Below, piece after piece: positions 19,204 to 28,200 of a stretch of DNA of 47,451 nucleotides. Every line of letters begins with the position of its first letter. The stretch's first letter is position 1. The notes under the pieces were generated by a model. That model saw only the letters and a list, made by a program, of their open reading frames with translations, was not told the origin of the DNA and made no database searches. The stretch is from the IMG/VR virus record IMGVR_UViG_3300012936_000025, positions 1 through 47,451 of that record. One strand, given 5' to 3'. The translations under genes were made by a program, and so were the position numbers. This stretch comes from a virus.

Positions 19204-22200
19204 ATGAGTTTTCAGTTTAATTCTGATAAGGAACGTATCAGGGGTATAAACCCAACGATTTACGGTGAAAATTCCATCCTGTTCAGGGCAGGAACAGGGT
19301 CCAACGAGAAAGAAGTATTTCGTGCCCAGTTAGACGCCACTACTGGTGGTGGTCGTGTAGGTATTAATAGAACTGGTAGACGAGTCGAACGTATCGACGT
19401 GGACCTTGGTGGTACTGGATATGTCCAGGCACCATCCGTACTGGTTGCCGAACCCGATCTTCCAGGTGGTATCCGTGCTCTAGCATCTGCTGAACTCACA
19501 GCAGGTAGCGTTTCGAGAATTCTAGTTGAAGATCCTGGTGATGGGTATTCCCAGCCTCCCGTCATTACGATCTCTGGTGCAACTGGTGCTGGTGCTTCAG
19601 CAACTGCTGTTCTTGATACTGTTGATTACGAACTTGATATCAACGGTGCTATCAGAACTTCTACGTCTATCATTTCTGATACGGCGAGAATCCTTAACCT
19701 GGATATCGATAACTTCGTTACTTCTAATGCACAATTTAGAGCACCTAACCTAAAGAACTATCAGAATGGTGGTGGTACTCCTTGGCAGGCAGAAACCCTA
19801 GTTCCAAAGAACTCTTACAGATATTACAACATCTACGTTTATCAAGCGATGAACGTGGGTACAACAGGACTACAACCTCCTACCCATGCTGATGGTACAG
19901 AACTGAATGGAACTGTTCAGTTCAAGCACATTGGTATTAGAGAAAGTCTGCCCGATGCAGATTTCTTTAACCAGACTGGCGACTCTGGTATCTTCCCCCG
20001 TTCAGTCACACCTCTACTTGGTGATAGATCGGATGCTATTGCTACCACCGAGTATGTTCTAAACCTAGCAACCAACGACGTTGGTGGTAGAATCTACGTT
20101 TCGGAACAGATTGGTTCTGACTCTAACGACGGTCGTTCACCAGTTAACCCAGTTAGAACGATTAAGAAAGCATGTCAGTTAGCGTGGGAAACGCCTGGCG
20201 TCAAAGAGACGATCATCGTTGCTGGTGGTAACTACGAAGAAGATAACCCAATCTCCATTCCACCAGATGCTTCGGTTGTTGGTGACAACCTACGTCTGGT
20301 TATCATCCGTCCTAGAAACGAAAGAAAGCACATCTTTAAGTTCGGTGATAAGAACTACGTTATTGGTGTTACCTATCGTGACGCTATTGACTCCCTAGGT
20401 GACTCTCAGTTCACCTGGGATTACGCCATGGTGTTCGACGATAAGCAAAGAGTTATCGTCGATACTACAGCAGGTGGAGACTTTGATCTACCATTCCCAG
20501 TTGGTCATCAGGTATTTGGTGCTGATAGATTCCGTGCTAGATTCTCGGAAAACGGTGGTCTAACAAACCTACAGGTAGGTCAGAAGATCTTTGGTGTTAA
20601 CTCCCTATCTGTTGGTACAGTATATGCTGTCACATTTGACATCACTGATCTCAGTAATGGATTCCACCACCTTGCTGGTGAATTTGACTTTACCGTTGAC
20701 TTCGGTACATTCAACATTGGTGAGACATTTAGATATGGTGGTCCTGGAACAGAAGAATATAAAACTAATGTAGATCTAGATGTAGGCGATCTAATTTGGA
20801 ACCTCGGTGAAGAAGTATATGAGGTAACAGTCGCTGGTACATCAGGTACATCTGCTCCTACACACGACACTGGAGCGGAAGATGCTACAGAGGGTACTGC
20901 TGAGTTCACGTATCTAAGAGATGCTTACTCACTGATTGCTCAAGACATTAGATCAATTAGATCTGAGGGTGAGGTTGTCTTCTCTAACGATGCTGATCTA
21001 GAAGGCGAACCAACCAACTCAATTACACGTATTGACTTCTCACTAGCAGGAAGCGGAACCCTTGGTGGATTCGGCGAACCTTCTGTTGGTGTCAACGGTC
21101 CTACAGAAGACAATGGCGGCATTGTTATCTACACCAACCCACTGACGGGTAGACAAGGTATTCACGACTTCAAAGATGGTGAAGAAATCTTCATCAGTGG
21201 TCTACTTGCTGACGGTGGTGCTGAAGACCTTTCCTGGTTGAATGGTTACCAGAGAATCTATAAGGTTCTAGACGATGCTGATGGTCGTGCCCGTCGCTTC
21301 ATCATTCCTAAAAAGATTCCTGATGTCGGTGGTGTTCCCCAGTTCACCCAGTCCGATTATGATCCTGGAGCTAACGCTAGAGTAACTAGTGCTTCCAGAA
21401 ATATCACGTTCACACTGCTAAACTCTCCACAGAAATTCTCTGTATCTCCTCCTGTAGCAAGAAGATTCCAGGATGCTTGCCTACAGATTAGAAACAATAT
21501 TGACTACATTGCCGACGAAGTTGTAGGTAAGGTCAACGATCAATTTAAGAAAGATCATTACTCTGTATATGACATCGGTGGTACGCCATCTTCTCAGTTC
21601 ACCCCTACAAACGTACAGTACAATCCATCTAACGGCGAAGCGATCTTCACTGTTGCTGGTCATGGTCTAAGCGTTGGTGATGGTGTTAAGATTGCCGACG
21701 AGTCCATCACACTTGTATGTGGTATGGACAACTATGCCACAGAGCACAAAGCTCCACTAGCACACCACTACTCCAAAGGCAAGTCTCTACCTATCATCCG
21801 TAAGACTCCTGATACATTCACACTGAATGTTGGTGCTTCTGGTCCTGACAAGTATTTCACCCCAACCAACGTAACATACAACCCAGCAACAGGTGATGTT
21901 GTTCTTACTGTTGGTGAGCACGGTCTATCAGCAGGCGAAGGTATTGTCATCGATGAGGAATCCCTAGGATTCACTTGTACGATGGATAACAATGATTCCG
22001 TCAAGTATTATCCACGTCTAGGTCACGACAAGTACGCTGCTAGATCTATCCCCATTAAGAGTGTAACTCAGACAGAGATTACCATTAATGCTGGTAAGTC
22101 TAAACTAGATCAATACTTCACACCATCTGCTGCTACTTACAATGGTGCTACAGGTGACCTAACCCTTACCGTTGGACAGCATGGTCTTGCTGTTGGTAAA

Positions 22201-25200
22201 GGAGTCGTTATCGAGAATGAGTCTCTAACCTTTACCTGTGATCAAAACGGTCACAATACCACCCACCAGTATCCACGTGCTGGTATCGATCCATTTGCTG
22301 GAAAGTCTATCTCGATCACTGCTGTTGGTAACACCCAGCATACAGTAGAAGATGCTACATACAACCCTGCTAATGGTGAGATTGTCCTTACAATCACCAA
22401 CCACGGATTCACTCAAGGTGACTGGGTTCTCGTCGAAGATGGATCACTTGTCTTCACATGTGATCTCGACGGTAACGTTGCTCAGAAGGCATATCCAAAA
22501 GCAAACTACGACTGGGCAAGCAAGCGCTGGTTACAAATTTCTGAAGTTCTTCAGAACAGTTTCAAAATTATTATCGATGAAGATAGCTGGGGTGACTACA
22601 CTGGCACCCACACCTTCGTCAGCGCCGCTAGCAATGGTCTACTACGCCAAGACGGAACCTTTACCGTCAACGTAGGTACTGCTGGTTCTGCTATCAGTGC
22701 TCAGCACCTATTCGTCTCGGCATCAACAAACGCTGTAAGACACACCCCACAAGTTGCTCATACATTTGTATCTGCTGCTTCTAACTGTGTCAAGCACCTA
22801 CCACAGTCCCCACATCAGTTCGTAAGATCTACTTCTAACTCCCTGTCTATCGGTGGTGGAGAATTCAAGATCTATCTAGGACAGAGCAGTTTCGTTCACA
22901 CATATGTGAGCGGTGGTACTGTTGAGTTCGGTGGTAACACATACAACATCACTAACTTCGTCTACGATAACGTAGTTACTGGCGAAGCAACAATCACTAC
23001 TGCTACATCTATTGTTGGACTAGCAAACGATAGTGTCGTCAAACTAGATGGCATCCTAGTCGAGTGTAATATTAATGGTGTAATTACACAGAAGGAGTAT
23101 CCAAGTTTCAGCATTCCTGTTAATGATAACAAGTGCCGTAGAGACATTGGTCACTTCATCAACGCCATCCTTAGAGACCTTGAGTTCGGTAGTAACTACA
23201 ACGTCATCGATGCTGCTAAGAAGTACATCAGTGCTGGTCAAATTGACTTCGTAGATTACGAAATCATCCAGACTGTACGTGCCTTTGAGTACACCAGAGA
23301 ACTGATGAACTACGCCATGTGTAAGTGGCGTATGGGAACTGGAGCACCAGGACAGACTACATATACTTCCCAGTACACAACTCTAGGCAGATATGTCGAT
23401 CCATCAATTATTGATGACGATGAGACTCCAGCATGTGACAACGTAAGATCTGCTATCAACACTCTGTCATATCTGTTTGTTGATGTTATCACCAATGATG
23501 CTAGCGGTACTGTACTTGATGCTGCTTATCTGATCGCTAGAAACAAAGATTACATTGCTGATGAAGCATACGGAAAGACAAAGAGTGTCTACCCAACACT
23601 GAACCTCAATGATATTGACGAGCGTAAGTGCCGTAGAGATATCAATAAGATCACTGACGCTGTAATCCAAGATTTGGTTCTTGGTGGCAACACTGCTTCT
23701 GTCGAAGCAGGTGAAAGTTACTTCACTGGTACTACACTAACTGGTCTACCACCTAGCGAAGTTGGACCTACCCTCTACACGTTTGAAACTGTAAGAGATC
23801 TTGCTATCCTCGCTATGAGGAACTTCAAGACTGGTAATGGTAACGGCGCTCTATACACATCCAACTATTCACCAATCCCACAATTCACTGATAGCACCAT
23901 CCTGGTTGATCCAGATGGCACTCCAACATCTCAGTGGACACCAACAGGAGCAACCTATGATCCTGCTACGGGTGAATTCATCATGGTCATCCCTAGTAAC
24001 ACCATTACAACAAATGATGTTATCAGACTAGACCTTGAGAGCTTTGTATTTACGTGTGCCATGGATGGCAACGCTACAGAGCACCATCTACCTGGAGCAT
24101 ATCAACTAGCAGCAACTTCAGCAAGACCTGTAACTAACGTCACTGGTTCTAACGTAACCATCAACGTTGGCGCTTCTGGTCCTGACCAGGAGTTCACACC
24201 AACCGATGTCACCTATAATCCCCAGACTGGTGACATGGTTCTTACCATTGCTACTGAGGCAAGTCCACATGATCTAAGCATCGGTGAAGGTATTGTACTG
24301 GCACCAAATGCTTTCAGTTTCACATGTGCCATGGACAACCATGACAGCACAAAGACTTATCCTCGCCCTGGTATTGATCCATTTGCTAGCAGATCGATCA
24401 AGATCAAGGATACAACTGATACCACAATTACCCTGAACGTAGGTAATGCTGGACAGAACAAGTATTTCACACCAACCAATGCTACCTATGATCCTGCTAC
24501 AGGTGACATGGTTCTTACCGTTGGTCAGCATGGTATTGGCGTCGGTAGAAGCATTGTTCTAGATGACAACTCACTAAACTTCACCTGTGCTCAGGATGGT
24601 AACGTCAGTGTTGAGAGTTATCCACGTCCTGGCACCGACCCATTCGCTGGTAAGTCCATCACCGTCACTGGTGTTGGTGTTACCAATCACACACCATCTA
24701 ACGCTACTTACAACGCTGAATCTGGTGTTATTCAGTTTACTGTTGGCAACCACGGATTCGCTGAAGGCGACTACATCAAGGTTGACGATGGTTCCCTTAA
24801 GTTTACCTGTGCCCTAGATGGCAACACAGTAGATAAGGATTATCCACGTGCTGGTTTTGACTACGTATCAGGTCGCTGGTTACAGATCAGCAACGTACAG
24901 CAGAACACCTTCGATATCAACGTAGGACCATCTAGCTATACTGGTGCTCACACCTTCGTCAGTGCCCTCAACAACGCTATCAAGCGTCAAGATGGTACGA
25001 TGACTATCAACGTTGGTGCTTCGCCTGCTGGACAGCAATACGCCCACACATTTGTCAACGCTACTATCAACGCTGTCAAGTTCCTACCACAGTCTGCCCA
25101 CACCTTCGTCAGTGCTGCTGCTAACTCTGTTAAGCACCTGCCTCAGTCTGGTCACACCTTCGTAAGAACAACTACAAATTCCGTCTCTGTCTATCCATCT

Positions 25201-28200
25201 ACAGGTAACGCTGTATGTGCTGGTGTTGAACAGACACTTACAACTCAGTACGGAATCATCAATGACATCATTTCTGAAGTCACACCTCCTGGTACTGTAA
25301 CCAAGACAACTGGAACTCTGTTTGAAACAGGTCCAATTACCACGGTTCCAGACAACGTAATCACTGCTCTCAACGGCGAGAGATTGACAATTCGTGGTGT
25401 AGCAGATGACTTCCCAATTATTGAAGCATCACCATATACACAGAACGCTTCTGTTATCTCGTTCCTCGGTGGTTCTGGTGCTCTGATTGACGGTTCTAAG
25501 GTCAAGCAACCTAACTGTCCTTTCCCTGGTCTACTAGCAGACGGAACTGCTAAGTTCCCCAACCAGGGTAAATCGATGGTTGCCTCGGCGTTCACGATTG
25601 TGTCCTTCGGTGGTGACGGTTATAAGATTACCAACGATGGTTACGTCCAGTTGGTTTCCGTCTTCTGTATCTTTGCTGCTAACGGTGTTCTTTGTGAGTC
25701 TGGTGGTTACGCTTCTATCACCAACTCTGCTACGAACTTCGGTCTTAACGCCCTGAAGGCATCTGGATTTAGAGCAGAACCATACTCGTTTGACTCTGGT
25801 TACGAACTGAATGCTCAGTTTAACGAGTCATACATTAGTTCTTCTTCTCAGACGCTTGGTGGTAGAACACAGTTTGTTATCTCCGACCTTGGTAGAGCAC
25901 CACTGGAGCACTACATCATCAAGATCGAAGGTTACAGTCACCCAACAGAAGGTCTCTACTACTACGTAGATTCCGTTGAACTCCTGGGTGATGGTCCTCC
26001 ATTCGCTGCTAGAGTTACCCTTGAGGATGGTACTGGTGGTGGTGTTGCTCTATTCAAAGAAGACGCCACAGGTCAAATCAGAAACGCCGAGTACATCGCT
26101 CAGCTCAACCCACAAGCAAAGGCTGCTCTACACAGACCTTCTATCGTTAACTCCTCCTCCCACACTTGGGAATTCGCTGGATCTGGTGTTAACTACTTGG
26201 CACTACCTGAGAACGGTGGTATCAAGACAGAGGCACTGGAACAGGTACAAGAGAACTACGGTCGTGTATATGTCTCTGGTACTGACGAACTGGGTGACTT
26301 TAAAGTTGGTACGTTCGCTAGGATTGAGAACAGAACTGGTAACATCACCTTCACGGGTACGGTTTCGATCTCGGAAGTTGAATTCCTGAAACTGAAAGGC
26401 GGCGACGTTGTTGTTACTGGATTCGACGCTAGCAACAACCTCGGTGGTGCTAACTCCTCTAACTCCAAACTACCTACCCAGAAGGCAGTTAGAGACTTCA
26501 TCACTAACAACCTCGGTCCATACATCAACAAGCCATACTCAACGAACGCTGTTCCTAGAGCACTGGTCGAACTGACTGACTCTGGTAAGATTAACATTGA
26601 CCAGATTCCACCACTACGTCCTTTCAACGTCTTTACTGTTACCACTGAGTCACAGAGACTTGCTATTGAAGGCGCTCTTGCTGGTGACATCGTTATTCAG
26701 GAAAACATTCCACCAGCAGCATCCGAGACATTCATTCTTAACAACGACAACTATTCGTTGTTCCTTGGATTCCCTGTTGATCCTACCCTACAGTTCACTA
26801 TCGGTGATGTCTTCACTGGTAGCGTCACTGGTGGTAAGATCCAGTCTACAGAATATAGACAGGGTGTTCTCTTCCAGATCAACCTAACTGAAGGTGGTGC
26901 TGGATACTCTTCCCCACCAGTTGTTACTATCACTGGCGGTAACCTCCAAGCAGGTGGTATCCACGGTGCTGCTGAAGCAACTGTTGCTAACGGCGAAGTT
27001 GTTAAGGTAGACCTGATCCTATTCAACGGATACACTGGTGGTAAAGGATATACCTCTCAACCAGAAATTCAGATTGCTGCTCCTACTGGTGGTGGTGCTG
27101 GCGCTGTCACAGCAGAAGCAGAAGGTCTGATTGAATCTAGACTCTATGGTCAGATCGTCAACAACGTCAAGATCGAAGATAATGATTCCATCTTCTCTAG
27201 TGACGTTCCTGCTGAAACAGTCAACCTAACCAGAGTTATTAACACATCTGCTGAGAACATTTCTAACTGGGTATCCCTATCCACAACTAACATCTCTGCT
27301 GATAACATTACATCTGGTACGATCTCTACAGAACGTCTGGGTACTAACGCTACTGCTGCTAACTCCTTCACGTTCCTAAGAGGTGACCAATCTTATGCTC
27401 TTGCTGTTCAGTCCCTGAAGGAACCTGAACTCAGATACTTTGCTGTTGTCAAGACTGCTGTTGGTATTGACGCTAACGTCATTGCCTTTGAACTAGAACC
27501 TTCCCTGAAACCAGGACACGAAATTACATCCATCACAACTGGTATCCAGGGTGGATCTAAGATTAGTTCTGTTGAAACTGATGGTAACACAACTACAGTC
27601 GTTATCGACCAACTGACAACTGCCACAATCCCTGTTGGTACTGTTATTGAATTCTTCCGAGGAGATTCCCCAATCTTCTTCGACTCCACCTACACGTCTG
27701 GTAACTTCATCGAACAGATCATCATCGTAGATGGTGGTAGTGGTTTCGATAACGGATCTTACTTCAGTGTTCCTATCACTGGTGGTAACGGCAACAACCT
27801 AACAGTCAACATGGTTGTTTCTGATGTTGGTGTTGATCAAGGTGTTGTTACTAACGTCACTATCGTTAACGGTGGCGACGGATATGACACTGACTTCACC
27901 ATCGTAGACTTCCCTGCTGATATTGGTAACGGTACTGGTCTGATCATGCTTGCTAAGAGAAGCACGATCAACAAACAGTATGCTAACGTCACCATCGACA
28001 TCAACAGAGTTGAGGGTAACACACAGTTTGGTTCACAAGACTACTCCTCACTTGGTGTTGCTCGATTCAAGCAAGGTGATTTCACCTTCGGTCCTAACGG
28101 TGCTATCGGTATCTACCAGGGTTCTGACTCTGGTCTTGACGCTGACCTCCTTGATAACAAAGACAGCTCCTTCTTCAGAAATGCTAGCAACCTAGAATCT

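Noticed and set aside
21592-25195. CRISPR-like or recent DNA repeats in the fibre gene
   Set aside because: The repeats are in frame, about 80 codons long and diverged at DNA level, with no spacer pattern.
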